A stretch of 64,000 nucleotides of DNA from assembly GCF_041146395.1 (NCBI RefSeq), contig NC_090990.1, positions 48,033,501 to 48,097,500 of the forward strand. Direction: 5' to 3'. Positions 48,611 to 62,939 of this stretch are shown here, one piece after another (the stretch's first letter is position 1; the number at the start of each line of letters is the position of its first letter). Origin of the DNA: Eulemur rufifrons (lineage: Eukaryota; Chordata; Mammalia; Primates; Lemuridae). Under the pieces are notes generated by a model, which worked only from the letters and a program-made list of their open reading frames with translations, ran no database searches and was not told the origin of the DNA. The position numbers and the translations under genes are program-made.

Positions 48611-49832
48611 ATTCCCTCAATTAAGTAGCAAAGAGTGGAGAAATTATGAAGGGGCAGGCAGAGAGCACTGGCACTGCCATGTATCTCAGTCCAGGACCCA
48701 TAGCATCACCTTCTCTTCCCTCCTGGCGGGTAAGAGGGGTGAAGCCAAAGGAATTCCAAACATGCTATTCAAATAAACAAACAAACAAACAAACAAAGGT
48801 GAGTGCTTTTGTGGAAAATCTCCCTAAAATCTGAATGCTTTATCTGAGGCTCCACTCCACAATTTTCAGCTTTTGAAAGTGGCCTGGGTAGGGAAATTGT
48901 TTTCCTTTTAAAGGTGGATATATAATAATATTTCCTATGCCAGAATGAAAAGATTAAGCATGAAGCCAGATTGATGGACCCCACCTAGAAGCCACTACAC
49001 GGAATCTCTCAGGTAGATAGATTACAGCAGGGCTTTTTCATGTGTCTCCTTACAGCCCATTCTTGGGACAGGAAGCTGGGAACTGTCCCAAGCAATGGGT
49101 GTGATGACAGGCAAAAGGGTTGGCTGGGGGAACAGCTGCAGACCTGCAACTCCTAAGCTTACTCCCACCCCATTCTGGGGCACTATGATTTTATTTATTT
49201 GCTACATTGAATAACTGCATCTTGGTTCCCACTTTCTCCAGTAGGTCAACAGCACTAGATGTGTGCAAATGATATATCTTGTGCATTTTAACTTTTTCTT
49301 AATATAAATATTGTGGTTTTGTATTTTTATATATTTTATTCTAAGGCCCTCATTTCTGCACTCTGTTCTCAGGTACGTGAGCAAGCTCACGGATAATTTG
49401 GTAGCAGCTCCAGATCTGCACAGCAGGAATACTTGTTGTTGTTGTTTTATCACCACAAAGAACAACCACCTGGAGTTATACAGACTATTGAATTACCTCA
49501 TTTTTGTCAGTAAGAGCTAGCTTTTCTACCAGTTTTCTTGGAACTCCTCTAGCTTAACAATGTTTCTTGGAATACCTGGTTTTAGCTGGTTGCCCACATG
49601 ACTTGATCTCCTTCTACTGCAAGATTGGAAACGAGTGTGAATAGGAAAGTGGTACTGAGAGGTCAGAGCCTGGGTCAGGTGAAAGGCCTAGAGAAGATGC
49701 CAAGGTTAGATGAGGGTGTTTACATACATAATAAAGTATTCCTTATTTCAAACTTCTAATCCTAGGGCATGGAATTTGTTTCACACACCAGACCTACCCT
49801 TTACTGAGATTAAGCTAGGTCTACCATGGACA

Positions 49833-49866
<34 letters not shown>

Positions 49867-50429
49867 AAAATCTGAGTTGGTAGGTATAGGGTTTTAGAAT
49901 AATATGTACCCATCTGTGCTGCCAAGAAATGAATGTATAAAACAAGGACTAAAATTCTTAACCTTTCAAAATTCTGAACTTTACCTGGTTGGCTTCTAGA
50001 GAGACTCATTAGCAAAAACTTTTTTGTAGTATCTGGAGCCAGTGTCATGCCCTGTTGCAATAGTGATCATTCTGTCATAATAGCTAAAGAGAAAGGGAGG
50101 TTCGTTTATATGCTGTAAGACAACTATAAACTTACATCACTTTATTAAAACAGGGCAAATGCAATAGACTGTACTGCGTGATGCATGTTTGATTCTGGGT
50201 GGGAGGCCAAGAAAGGGAAGATGAATGTATTCAAGTCACTCAAGAACATTTATACAGGCACAAAAAACCTGGCAAAGTGGCCACAAGATTCATAAGAGGT
50301 GAACAAACATAACTCCATGTTTACTGATAGAAACCAAAGCTTTGTATAAAATTTTGAATTCATGAGGAGGGAAGAATGGAGAGTAGGAGAGTATGTACCT
50401 GTCTGTTCATTTCCTGATCCCATCCCCCC
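48611..50429. other. Intron, nothing recognised except simple repeats
   Basis: An (AAAC)n run is at 48774-48797 and a (GT)n run at 49835-49863. No exon or nameable interspersed repeat was seen. Confidence 0.45.
49835..49863. repeat. (GT)n microsatellite
   Basis: About 14 perfect GT units. Confidence 0.98.
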
Positions 50430-50640
50430 CCTTTTTTTTATTTCAGCTTATTATGGGGGTACAAAAGTTCAGGTTATATATATTGGCCATGTCCTGCCCA
50501 TCCCCCTGAGTCAGAGCTTCAAGCGTGTCCATTCCCCAGATAGTGCGCGTCGCATCATGCAGTTATACCCCCTTCCCCTTCCCCCCACCCCCCATCCCCC
50601 CGAGACAGAACATTCAAGCATGTCCATTCCCCTTGTTACT
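50430..50640 (-). mobile_element. Strepsirrhine L1 3' tail, antisense
   Basis: Starts tttatttcagcttattatgg and continues 'gggggtacaaaagttcaggt', 'ctgagtcagagcttcaagcg' and 'attccccagatagtgcgcg'. It is related to 18999-19152 and, in reverse, to 16949-17062. The right boundary is unclear. Confidence 0.7.
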
Positions 50641-51243
50641 GAACTTCAGAAGATTGAGTTCCTTTGGGTTTTGGTGACTCTATATCACTGGAGTATGTTT
50701 ATCTGATGGCTGATTTGCTGTAGAGGGTACTTCCTTTCCCTTCTGCTATACTATTATAATACATGCTGACCCTTTCCCCCTCCTCCTCTTTTTTACAAGA
50801 AAATAACAACGAATATTCATTGTACTGGGAAAAAAACTAGAAGAAATAACAATTATAAACATGTATGTATCTAAAAAGAGAGCCCCAAAATACATAAAAT
50901 GAAAACTGGCAGAATTGGAAGGCAGAAATTGAAAAGTCAACTCTAATAGTCAGAAACTTCAACACCCCACTGTCAATAATGGATAGAAAAACTAGACAGA
51001 AAATCACTAAGGAAGTAGAAGACTTGAACAATGCTATATACCAACTAGACTTAACAGACATCTATGGAATCCTCCTATCACCCAACAACAGCACAATACA
51101 CATTCTCCTCAAGTGCACATACAACATTTGGCAGCATAGATGATATGTTCAGTCATAAAACGAGTCTCAATATATTTAAAAAGGTTGAAATAATACAAAG
51201 AATTTCTGTGGCCACATGGAATGAAGAAAAAAATTAATAACAT

Positions 51244-51535
51244 TCTAGCATTCTGGGAGGCTGAGGCGGGAAGATTGCTTGGGGTCAGGAGTTTGAGACC
51301 AGCCTGAGCAAGAGTGAGACCCCATCTCTACTAAAAACAGAAAAAATTAGCTGGGCGTTATAGTGCACGCCTATAGTCCCAGCTACTTGGGAGGCTGAGG
51401 CAGGAGAATCACTTGAGTCTAGGAGTTTGTGGTTGCTATGAGCTAAATTGATGCCATGCACTCTAGCCCGGGCAACAGAGTAAGACTCTGTCAAAAAAAA
51501 AAAAAAAACAAACCAAAAAAAAAAAAAAAACAAAA
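51244..51535 (+). mobile_element. Alu SINE, sense, 5'-truncated, inside L1
   Basis: Starts at 'ctagcattctgggaggctga', so the first 30 or so bases are missing. It ends in a double A-rich tail. Confidence 0.92.
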
Positions 51536-54332
51536 CTTTCAGAGGGAAATTTAGAAAATACATAAATATGTGGAAATTAAACAATGCATTCCTAAATAAC
51601 CAATGGATCCAAGAAGAAATCAAAATTACAAACACATTGAGAACAAAAACAAAACACAACATACAAAAACTTATGAGATGCAGTGCAAGCAGCACACAGA
51701 GGGAAATTTATAGCTGCAAATTACTACATTAAAAAAGAGAAGTCTTAAATAACCTAACCTTTCACCTTAAGAAACCACAAAAAGAAAAACAAATCAAACC
51801 CAAAGCAAGCAGAAGGAAAGAAATAATAAATATTAAAGAGAAAACAGATGAAATAGAGAAAAAAAACAATAGAGAAGATAATGAATTCAAAGGTCAGTTC
51901 TTTGAAAAGATCAATAAAATTGACAAATCTTTAGCCAGACTAATGAAGAATGGAAGACAGAAAGAGGATTCAAATTATTAAAATCAGGAATAAAAGAAGG
52001 GATGTTTCTACTGAACTTGAAGAAATATCCTAGTATCATAAAGGGATACTATAAACAATTGTATGCTAACAAATTAGATAATATAGATGAATTAAACAAT
52101 TTCCAGGAACACACAACCTACCAAGATTGAATCATGAAGAACTGGAAAATCTGAATAGATCAACAGCACATAAAGAAATAGAGTTAATATTCAAAAAATT
52201 TCCAACAAATTAAAGCCCAGGACCAGATAACTTCACTGGCAAATTCTATCAGTTTTTAAAGAAAATGGACACCAACCTTCTCAAACTCGTCCAAAAAATA
52301 GGAGGGAAGAATTCCTAATTCATAGTACCCCGATACCAGAACCAGACGAAGACATCACAAGAAAATTACAGAACAATATCCCTTATGAATACAGATGCAA
52401 AAATCTTAGCAAATTAAAAGCAGTGGCATATAAAAATATTATATACATCAGGTCCAAGTGGAATTTATCCCAGGGATGCAAGGTTGATCCAACATATAAA
52501 TACCAATCAATGTAATACTAGACCATATTAAGAGAATAAAAGAAAAAAACACATAATCATCACAATTATGCACAAAAAGTGTTTGACAAAAGCTAACATT
52601 CTTTCATGACAAAAACACTCAACAGACTAGGCATAGAAGGGAATTTTCTCAATCTGATAAAGGGCATCTATGAAAAGCCCACAGCTAACATACTTAATGG
52701 TGAAATATTGATGCTTTTCTCCTAAGGAACAAGACAAGGATGTCTGCTCTTGCCACTTCCATTTAACATTGTTCCAGAGGTTCTGGTGAAAACAATAGGG
52801 GGAAAAAAAAAAGAAAAGAAAGAAAGAAATAAAAGGCATCAGATTAGAAAGGAAATAAATAGTAAAACTATCTTTACTTGGAGATGACATGATCTTATAT
52901 ATAGAATATCCTAAATAATCTACCAAAACCCCCAAATTAGAGCTAATAAACAAGTTCAGAAAAGTTGCAAGATACATGATCCATATATAAAAATCAGTTG
53001 CATTTTTGTGCACTAGAAATGACTAATCTAAAAATGAAATTATGAAACAATTCCATTTATAACAGCGTCAAAAAGAATAAAATACTTAGCAATAAATTTA
53101 GCCAAAAAAAGTATAAGACATATCCTGAAAACTATAAAACACTGTTGAAAAAAATTAAATATTTAAATAAATAGAAATATATCTAATGCTCATGATTTGG
53201 AAGACTTATTATTAAGATGGCAATTTTCCCAAAATGATCTGCAAATTTGATGTAATTCTTATCAAAATTCCAACTGCTTTTTTTTTCTTCCAGAAATGGA
53301 CTAGCTAATCCTAAAATTCACATGGAATTGCAAGGAATATAGAATAGCCAAAGCAATCTTGAAAAAGAACAAAGTTGGAGGACTCACACTTTCTGATTTC
53401 AAACATTTTTTGAATTAAAAAAATTACAGTAACTAAGACAGTGTGGTAGTGGCATAAGCACAGACATATAGATGAATGGAATCAATTTGAGAGTCCAGAA
53501 ATAAATCCATACATTTATGATCAACTGATTTTTCATGAGGGTGCCAAGGCCATTCAATGGGGGAAAGAATAGCCTTTTCAACAAATGGTGCTGAGACAAC
53601 TAGATATCCACATGCAAAAAAATGAAGTTGGCTCCTACCCTCATACAATGCATAAAAATTAACTCAAAATGGAAGAAAGACCTAAATGTATGAGTTGAAA
53701 CTATAAAACTCTTACAAAGAAACATAGATAAAAATCTGTTTCCATAGATTACACAATAGTTTCTTAGATATGACACCAAAAAGACAATCAATGAAAAAAT
53801 TAATTGGACTTCGTCAAAATTAAAAAATTTGGATGTCAAAGGACACTATCAAGAAGGTAAAAAGATAATCCACAGAACTGGAGAAAATATTTTCAAATCA
53901 TATATTTTCTAAAATGATGGTATTCAGAATATATAAAGAACTCCTACAAGTCAACGACAAAAAGACAACCCAATTAAAAAATAGACAAAGGATTTGAGTA
54001 GATATTTCTCCAAAGAAAATATACAGATGGCCAATAACCACATGAAAAGATGCTCAACATTATTGGTCATCAAGGAAATGCAAATCAAAACCACAATGAA
54101 GATATATCACTTTACAACCAGTAGGATGGCTAGAATAAAAAAATCAGATAATAACAAGCACTGATTGACAGGATGTAAAGAAACTGTAACCCTTATACAG
54201 TTTTGGTGAAAATGTAAAACAGCACAGGTACTGTGGAAAAGAACTTGGCAGTTTCTTAAAAAGTTAAACATAGAATTACTATATGACCCAGCAATTCCAC
54301 TTCTAGGTATATAACTAAGAAAACTGAAAACA

Positions 54333-54667
<335 letters not shown>

Positions 54668-55549
54668 TCATACAAAAGCTTGCACAAGAACGTTCATAGC
54701 AGCATTATTCATAATAGTATTAAAAAAAAACCCAAATGTTCTTCAACTGAAGAATGGATAAACAAAAGTTAGTAAGTATAATCCATACAGTAGGATATTA
54801 TTCAGCCACAAAAAGGAATGAAGTACTGTTACATGCTACAACATGGATGAACTTTAAAAATGTAATGCTAAATGAAAGAAGCCAGACACAAAAGGGTACA
54901 TATTCTATGATTCCATTTATATGAAATGTCTAGAATAGGCAAATCTATAGAGACAAAAAGTAGATTCGTAGTTGCCAGAGGATGGGGGAGGAAGAAATTG
55001 AGACTAACTACTAATAGGTATGGGGTTTCTTTTTGGGGTGATGGAAATGTTCTGGAATTACATAGACAGGATTAGGCCATGGTAATAATCAGACTTAGAA
55101 GTTTCTTACTAACAGTAATAGAACACGACATTTGCAGCCTTGCCCAAACATCATGGAGCATTAATCTCTATGAAGGTCTGTAGCTGCATTAGGAACACTG
55201 GGAGGTGGGAGTTCCAAGCATCTCTGGGAGAGGAAATAGCAGTAGCTTAGGATAAATGGACTCCACTTCAACCAACTGGCATATGAGGATCATCTCCTCT
55301 CCTTGGACACCAGAGTTTTTCTTCCTTCAGCATCATATTGGTAAGGCCAAATGACCACGAAGTTACTACTAGTTCCTCTATAGCTTCACAACAATTAAAT
55401 ACTCCTAGAATTATAGGTATATATTTTGAATGTTCAATTTCCCTTTGTATGGGCTAAGGCAGCCTCAGTGGGACCATGGCCCATGGGAGTAGATAACTAG
55501 GAGTCAGGCTGCTTCAGGGCTAAGTTGTTACTGGAGTAGATGAAGTATA

Positions 55550-55633
55550 TGACGGCTGTCCAGAAAGTATCCAGCTATTTCATATTACATTTTTCATATT
55601 ATATAGCTGGATACTTTACAGGCAGCCCTCGTC
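55550..55633. mobile_element. 84 bp palindromic MITE-like element, mariner type
   Basis: The left half 'ggctgtccagaaagtatcca gctat' is answered by its reverse complement at the right (atagctggatactttacagg, cagcc). TA flanks both sides (55548-55549 and 55634-55635), as for Tc1/mariner insertions. The length and structure suit a miniature element made of two joined terminal repeats. Confidence 0.7.
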
Positions 55634-55635
55634 TA

Positions 55636-57059
55636 TGTAGCCAAGGAGAGAAGCCCAAACTTAACACCAGAATAGAATAGCTGTTAGATTTAAGATGTAA
55701 ATATAGAGCTACAAACAGATGATGACATAAGAGTACAAAAGCTGAAAATATCAGAAATAGCTCAGGAAATAGAAGAAAAATGTTGAAGAAAGGCCCAGGC
55801 TAGGATGCTAGAAACCAGCTTTGAGCAGGTGGTGGCCAAGTGGTACCGAGCTAAGTCAATTGGTTTAAAGGTACAGAACTGGGCCAAACATAACAATGTA
55901 TTTTTCTAATACAGGATATCAGCTGTGGCATTGGCTACCTTGACACATCCTCATCTGAAGTAAAAATGGATGGAAAACCTGCCACAATGACCATTTAATT
56001 CATGAAGAGAATGGATTCTGAAATGGTCATTCTTTTCCATTCAAATAATGTTACCATCTCCCAAAGAACAGTTTTGGGGCAGCAAACAACAGTATTTCAT
56101 TTCAAGCTGGACTACTCATCTACCAAAATACCATTCTGACCAAAGAAACAGATGCAGAATTACAGTCACAGCTGCATTCTGCACAGAACAAGTTGGATAA
56201 TGGTACTCTAAATTGCTAATTACACTGTTAATGATTTTTTTAGTGTCATTGCAGTATTTTGCCACCTTTGTTTAAAATTTTTAAAAAAGCACCTAGGAAG
56301 TTTTTTAAATGGTAAATTTCTGTTTTGTTAAATACCATTGAGTCTTCCAAAGAGAAATTCCATATAAAACCATTTCTTAAAATGGCATTCACATGTGAGA
56401 TTTTGTAGGAGCCCATTTATTTACTAGCTATTTGTTTTAATTTACTTTCTCACCACTTTATACTTGCATTTAAGATTACTGAGTATTAGTGTATCTAGAT
56501 CCATAGTTTGTATGAAAAGATAATAAACTAACATATGTCATGATATGCTGGCACTGGGAATGTGCAGTGACTAGATTTACAAAAGTATAGCAACATTACA
56601 ATTTTATTTTTATTGTGATAACTATGGTGAAATTTATTACAATTTTAGTATTTTGTCATTTAATCCATGCCCGCATAACTGAGGGAGGTAATTACATTTT
56701 TGATATAAAAATGCTAATGTTTTTATTTGACTTTAGCAAATTATAGTACACAGATTAAAGGTATTGCTATTGTTCCATATTGTTTCTTGTACATTTAAGT
56801 GGCAGACTACTTTTTTCCTACAAATAGTGAACTAATTTCTACTAAATTATTTCTTTAAGGTTTTTAAATAATTTATTTCTTAAATGAGCACCTCAAACTG
56901 ACCAAAAACTTCCACATATTAGATTTACAAAAAATATTTTGTATACAGAACATGGTGTATCAATATCACATTGTGTTTTGATAATTTCTATATTTAGCAA
57001 GGAAAATCAGTAGTTAAAAATTAAAAACACAATTGTATCATGCAATCACAAACTCTTAC
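55636..57059. other. Intron, possible coding-like remnant at 55915-56210
   Basis: Plus-strand readings at 55915-56210 give peptide-like runs (ISCGIGYLDTSSSEVKMDGK, then VILFHSNNVTISQRTV) interrupted by stops. I could not assign them to a gene. The rest shows nothing. Confidence 0.25.
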
Positions 57060-57102
57060 ATTTTCTTCTACCAGACCATCCAAGTTCAGTGATCTTTTAG
57101 CC
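57060..57102 (-). CDS. ITGB3BP: ITGB3BP coding exon, residues 2-16
   Basis: 43 nt exon with acceptor ttatttgcag and donor AAAT|gtaag. One base completes Pro2, then AKRSLNLDGLVEEN. In human, as I recall it, this segment has LDGLL at residues 9-13, the N-terminal LxxLL receptor-binding motif. Here the last Leu is Val (codon GTA), giving LDGLV. Exon 1, with ATGCC, was not found between 57102 and 64000 and should lie further right. Confidence 0.95.
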
Positions 57103-59374
57103 CTGCAAATAAAATATTTGAAAAAAATTTAGATTTGACATGCTTTAAGTAGCCAAATATTAAATAAGATATAAAAACAAAGGGTCTAAGTTGCTTTTGC
57201 CAACTAATTTTATATTATTTATTAAAGCAGAATACCATATGAAGACAGCAATTGTTTATGAAGATGGTTTGTTTTTATTAGCATATTTCAAAATAGGATC
57301 ATAATTATTAATATCTAAAGGATCATTTTTTTATATATGTAGTTTCATATACAATGACTACTACACAATTTAAACATTAAAGTCATAAACTCTTATTAAA
57401 AAATTAGTATATCTGTCTGCTTTAAAATACCATTAATAAAAAATTATACATAAGAGCAAAATAATTTACCTACCTTCAATGGAGATGTTGAAAGTATATT
57501 ATTTGCAGATGTAATGCACTAGGTGTTAAAGGTATGAGCAAGGTGAAAAAAGTTTTGCACATTATTCCAGCTTTAAACATGATTCAGTGCAACCAGACTA
57601 TGACTTAACAGAGGAACAGATGCTCTATGTCTTTATAAGTCCCCAATCCATAAGAAACTATTTTTTGTTTCCTTCACTAAACTGATTCAGGAACATGCCA
57701 GGCTCTCTCTGCAAAATCTGTTCTGCTAAACTGGATGCCCAGCTGTTGGTGACAATGCTTAGAAAGGAAAGCTGAATATTTATAATACTTTATTTCATAC
57801 AGCTGTCTTCTAAAGAGCAGTCATCAACATTTTATTGAATGCAGGCTAAATGCTCAAAGGAGAAAAAGGTCAATATAAATTAAAACTAGTTTTCCCAGTG
57901 ACAAATGCAGCATTAAAAGTACTTTCTTGATTGCTGAGAAATAGAAATTAAGTTATTTAAAATATTAGACAATTGGAGCATAAAGCAAAAGAAGACTATT
58001 ATAAAGACTGTATTATACAAACCAAAAAAATTTTGTATAGATCCCAGAAAATGATTATTCTTAAATAACTACTAATTTATAAACAGAAACAAGAAAAAAT
58101 AGAAGAGATGTTCAACCTCAGAAAATTACTGGGCAGTAAAAATACTAAATACAAAAATTATTTTAAAAGGCTTTACTCAATTTTGCTATCATATCTACAT
58201 TAGCCTATCACAACATTATTTCTTGAGATTAATTAAACCAGTTTAAGAATCATTTATATCGTTTACAAGTTCACTTAAAATTAATTTAATGTGAATTCTC
58301 AATGAAACAAGAGGAGAAAAGGGGTAAGAACAAACAAAAATGGAAGATATTTTTAAAAAATGTATATTTAGCTTTGGAATATACATTGCCCTATTTGGGT
58401 ATGTGAGATGTTCTGGTATTTATAACACTTCAAAAATAGAAATCAAAAAACTGAAGTTACACAGTACAGCATTTCATACCCTTTGTTTCTAAATGCTGTT
58501 AAGATGCAATACTACCTTTTAGAAGACCCACAAACCCTATCCAGATGTTAACTCTTTAAAATATTATTGCTTTATTACTGATGGTTAATTCTTAGAGAAA
58601 GTAACTAAATGTTTGGATTTAAAAGGTTTACAGATTAGGTTTTAGGTTAATCTAAGAAACCCAAGGAAATATGTAAAGGTAAATAAGAAAGTGAACTGAA
58701 TTAAAATAGGCTCTCAACTCCCACTTTACCTATGTTTGGTGAGAATCTAAAAACATGACTTATTGAGGGCAATGTAGTATTCAGATAATTCAGGCATCTA
58801 ATAACCAAAAGTTGATAATATTTATAAGAATCCTAAAAAGATTTAATAGACAAGACTAGAAGAAATCATTTAGTTTAGTTCAGCCAAAAGAGAAAAGAGT
58901 TTGTGCAACTTGCCTACTGTCATACATCTTGAGGGAAAGAAACTCAGATCTCAAGTCTTATGCATAATAAACCTTTGTTGAATTGAGGGGGAGGGAATTA
59001 AAGAGAAAACCTACTAGAGGAATTTATGACCACCTATTCTTAACACTGTATTGGAACTGAACCCACTCACTGTCAAGTTATCATTCATGAAATCAAACAC
59101 CTACTATACACACGGTACTCTTTTACCCAACTAATTTATATTACATCATGCATGAGATGATGCTAAATTGAGTAGGATGATGTTAATAGGGATAGAAAAG
59201 AGATGGATGAAATACATGAAGAGCAGACAAAACTTGATTAGATATATGAAATAAATATCTTCCTAAAATGTTTACTCATTTGCTACCGGTATTAGTTAAC
59301 AATTAAAAGTGCTATCTTTCTGGTAGTTCTATAAAGTTATAAGTTGCTCCTGTAGCTACTATTTCAGTTTTAAA
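57103..59374. other. Intron 1 of ITGB3BP, nothing recognised
   Basis: AT-rich, unique-looking sequence. No GT donor following ATGCC was seen on the minus strand. Confidence 0.4.
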
Positions 59375-60090
59375 AAATGTGCACATGAAAATGGGCAAAG
59401 GATTTTAATACACATGTCTCCAAATAAGATATACTAATGGCCAATAAGCACACCTCTAATCACAGGGAAATGTAAATTAGAACCATGATGAGATACATTG
59501 CATCCATTAGGATGGCTACTATCAAGAAAACAGAAACTAATAAGTATTGGTGAGAATGTAGAGAAATTGGAATGCTTGTGTACTGCTGGTGGGAATGCAA
59601 AATGGTGCAGCAGCTATGGAAAACAGTATGGCAGTTCCAATGTTCACAGCAGCAATGTTTACAATAGCCAAAAGGTAGAAAAGCAACCCAAGTGTTTACT
59701 GGCAGATGAATGAGTAAACAAAAAGTGATATATACATGAAATGGAATATTGTTCAGCCTTAAAAGGAAGGAACTTTGACACATACTACAACATACATGAG
59801 CCTTGAAGACATTATGCTAAGATAGGCCAGTCACAAAAGAACAACTATTGAATGATTCCACTCATATGAGAATAGTCAAATTCACAGAGACAGAAAACAG
59901 AATGGTGGTTGTCAGGGGCTAGAGGGATAGAGGAATGGGAAATTATTGTTCATTTAATGGCTAAGATGAAAAAAGTTCTGGAGATGGTTGGTGATGTTTG
60001 CACAAGGTGAATGTACTTAATGCCACTGAACTATACACTTAAAATGGTTAAAATAATTTTATTTTATATTTTAGCACAATTTTAAAACCA
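59375..60090 (+). mobile_element. L1 LINE 3' end, sense
   Basis: Text 'ggccaataagcacacctcta', 'tggtgggaatgcaaaatggt', 'gatgaatgagtaaacaaaaa' and 'actatacacttaaaatggtt' is the end of L1 ORF2 plus 3' UTR. A small internal deletion joins 'gcagttcc' to 'ttcacagcagc' at about 59640. Confidence 0.9.
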
Positions 60091-61789
60091 GTATTTTTTT
60101 TAAAGGACATCTACTTTTGTATCCTAATTACTTCCCTCTTACAGGTAACACTTATAACCTCTGTGGGTGACTTCTCATTTCCAACTTACCCAAATTTCCA
60201 CCTATGCCCATAATTTAAGTTATAATTCATGTTTAGATGTACAAGGTTTAGGTTCACTGGGATCAAGATTCTGGCTGCTACCAGAATTATTGCTGTTGAT
60301 AATTTTAAAAAGATAAAACATCGGACATGCAATTTTGTATTAACAGGAGAGAAAATATGTTTGTATAGTTAGGTATATTATTCTCTAAGACTATCCTTCC
60401 CTATTCTATTGAGCTTAACACATGGTAGTATCCTGAGTAGGATTCTCTGATTCATCAGAACAGAACAAGTGAATGAGTTTTATTATACAATTTACTAACA
60501 CCAGTTATAATATTAAAGAAATTTATTCTAGAAAAAAACCCTATCATTTGATTCCTAATCAAAAACCAGGAATGATACCTCAGAAACTCATGAAATATTG
60601 ATTTGAGGTTCTCTTATAGGACTTTTAACACATTGAATATGATTTTGAATAGCTGGGCAGAAGGTGGGAGTAGGGGGTGACAAATAAACTTAGTAAAGCA
60701 GATAAGACTCAGGGAATCTTCATGCTACACCAAATTCTTCCCTAAGGTTGGGCAAATCACATAATTTCATTAAGCTTCACAAAGCTGATAATAATACTGG
60801 CCTGTAAGGTAGTAAGACATTTCTGAGTGGAAGATAAAAATATCACTTAGTATTTTCAGTGCTTCCATTTACTCCTCACTATGCTGGAGATTATAATATT
60901 GCCAGCTACAACTTCACAAGAGTGTTTAGAGGATTACAGAGTATGCTTATGACATGCTTAGAAATCCTCTGATGAAAGGCAATGGCCAAATTCATATCCC
61001 ATGTGAGTCCTTAAGTGTAAATTGAGATATCTGAAATCATTTATTTTCCATTCTATGTGTGAGAATGAGCAAAGAAGGGAGAAGAATCTCCTATATCCTT
61101 TTTGCATTCTCCTTTGCATTTAGTATATGATCTTTTGTGTTCAAAATTTCAAGTGGTCACACAAAATATCTCTACCACAGCATGAGTGAGGGGGAACACC
61201 ACTCCATTACATGTGGACATGTGGTCACTGTAAGAAAGCAACTAAACGAATGTTTAATCCTGCTATTCTTCATGATAAAACTGGCCCAAAATTTTCAGCA
61301 ATTATTATGCAACCTATATTTATGCTGTCAAAACTTTCCTTATCAAAAGATTAATAGATAATTAGCCAAAGAATTCTTACAGAGGCCAAATGGACACATT
61401 TGGGAATATTAATCCCAGAAGATAAATGGAGATGAGACGTTCTTTGGGATGAATAAAGTGAGAATGTCATAAGACCATTTCACTTGTAAATGGGTACTCC
61501 CAAATATGAACATTAATAAAATATTCATTACTACTACCTTCAGTCAGAAATTTATACATACACACATATTTGTATATGTATATCACATGTACATACACAC
61601 AAAGGAAGGACATAAGTATGTCCTTTAAAATAATCTTCATTGAAAGGACCCAAATATGTCTATTAGAATTAAAAAATGGAAGACGAGTGATGTTTTATGT
61701 ACTTTTCTGTATGAATATTTCACAACATAAAAATAATAACAAAAAACTAACACTGATGTCTACCCTACCTTTGAGACTCTAACAAAATC
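60091..61789. other. Intron, nothing recognised
   Basis: AT-rich, no exon or nameable repeat. Confidence 0.4.
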
Positions 61790-62110
61790 ACCTCTAAGAA
61801 GTTTCACCTGACACTGTCCAGTTTGCACTAAGGATCCTTCCACTCCACTCAACAGCACTTGCACACGATCCTCTGAATAAACTTATCATGTTAAAATAAC
61901 TTATTTGTGTTTCTCTTTCCTCCATAGACTAAGATATTCATATCATTAGCACCTTTCTGATAACTGGTAGGTTATGAGTTCTAAAAATGCTTGTTGAACT
62001 CTCTTCCATTAAAAATAAAACTCCTAGATAGTACAGTATCTGTTCATATTTGAATCCCCAAAGCTTGATACAGTTTTTGTACATAGGTGTTATATAAATT
62101 AATGATTTGT
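61790..62110 (+). mobile_element. L2 LINE 3' end
   Basis: Text 'tctaagaagtttcacctgac', 'tatttgaatccccaaagctt' and 'gtgttatataaattaatga' follows the order of an L2 3' end. Confidence 0.6.
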
Positions 62111-62440
62111 TTAATTAACTGTATTTATTTTTTAGCATAAAATACCAGTCTCAAATTCAAGAATATATTTAGTTCCTTCAGTTTTCTATGATGCTCCAAT
62201 TTTGTAGACTTAAACAATTTTAGTTTAAAATTTAAAATAGCTAGACTTTTTTTTAAAAAACAAAAGATATTTCCATCAACCATATATAAGGCAGTTTAAA
62301 TATAGGTCCCCAAAGGATGTCATATGAACACAGTCTTATCTCTAAGGTAGTCCCTTACATTCATTTGTGTCTTACTAGTTTTGGGGGAAAAAAAAAAAAT
62401 CTAAGCCATAATCTCTTTAATATTGCCTCTCCTCCATTCT

Positions 62441-62760
62441 TTTTTTCTCCTGAGACACAGTCTTGCTCTGTTGCCCAGGCTAGAATGCCAGGGCGTCAGC
62501 CTAGCTCACAGCAACCTCAAATTCCTGGGCTCAAGTGATCCTCCTGCCTCAGCCTCCTGAGTAGCTGGGACTATAGGCACATGTCACCAGCCTAGCTAAT
62601 TTTTTCTATTTTTAGTTCCCTGGCTAATTTTTTTTCCATTTTTTTAGTAGAGACTGGGTCTCGCTCTTGCTCAGGCTGTTCTCCAACTCCTAACCTCAAT
62701 GATCCTCTCGCCTTGGCCTCCCAGAGTGCTAGGATTACAGGCATGTGCTACTGCACCTGG
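62441..62760 (-). mobile_element. Lemur-type Alu, antisense, with target duplication
   Basis: Reversed Alu ending 'gcatgtgctactgcacctgg'. Near-perfect duplication cctctcctccattct at 62426-62440 and 62761-62775 (one mismatch). Confidence 0.94.
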
Positions 62761-62939
62761 CCTCTCCTCCACTCTATTACGAAGTAATTTTAGACTTTCT
62801 TGTTTTCCCATAACTCTAAACTCCACTTTCATATCACTCTACGCTGCATTTTAGGCAATTTTTTCAGATCTGTCTTCCAGTTCTCTAATTCCTTCTTCAG
62901 TTGTGCTTGACCTATTCCTTAAAACACCCATTAATTTTT

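Noticed and set aside
50362..50706. 114-codon open frame
   Set aside because: It overlaps the antisense L1 3' tail and has no homology that I can see.
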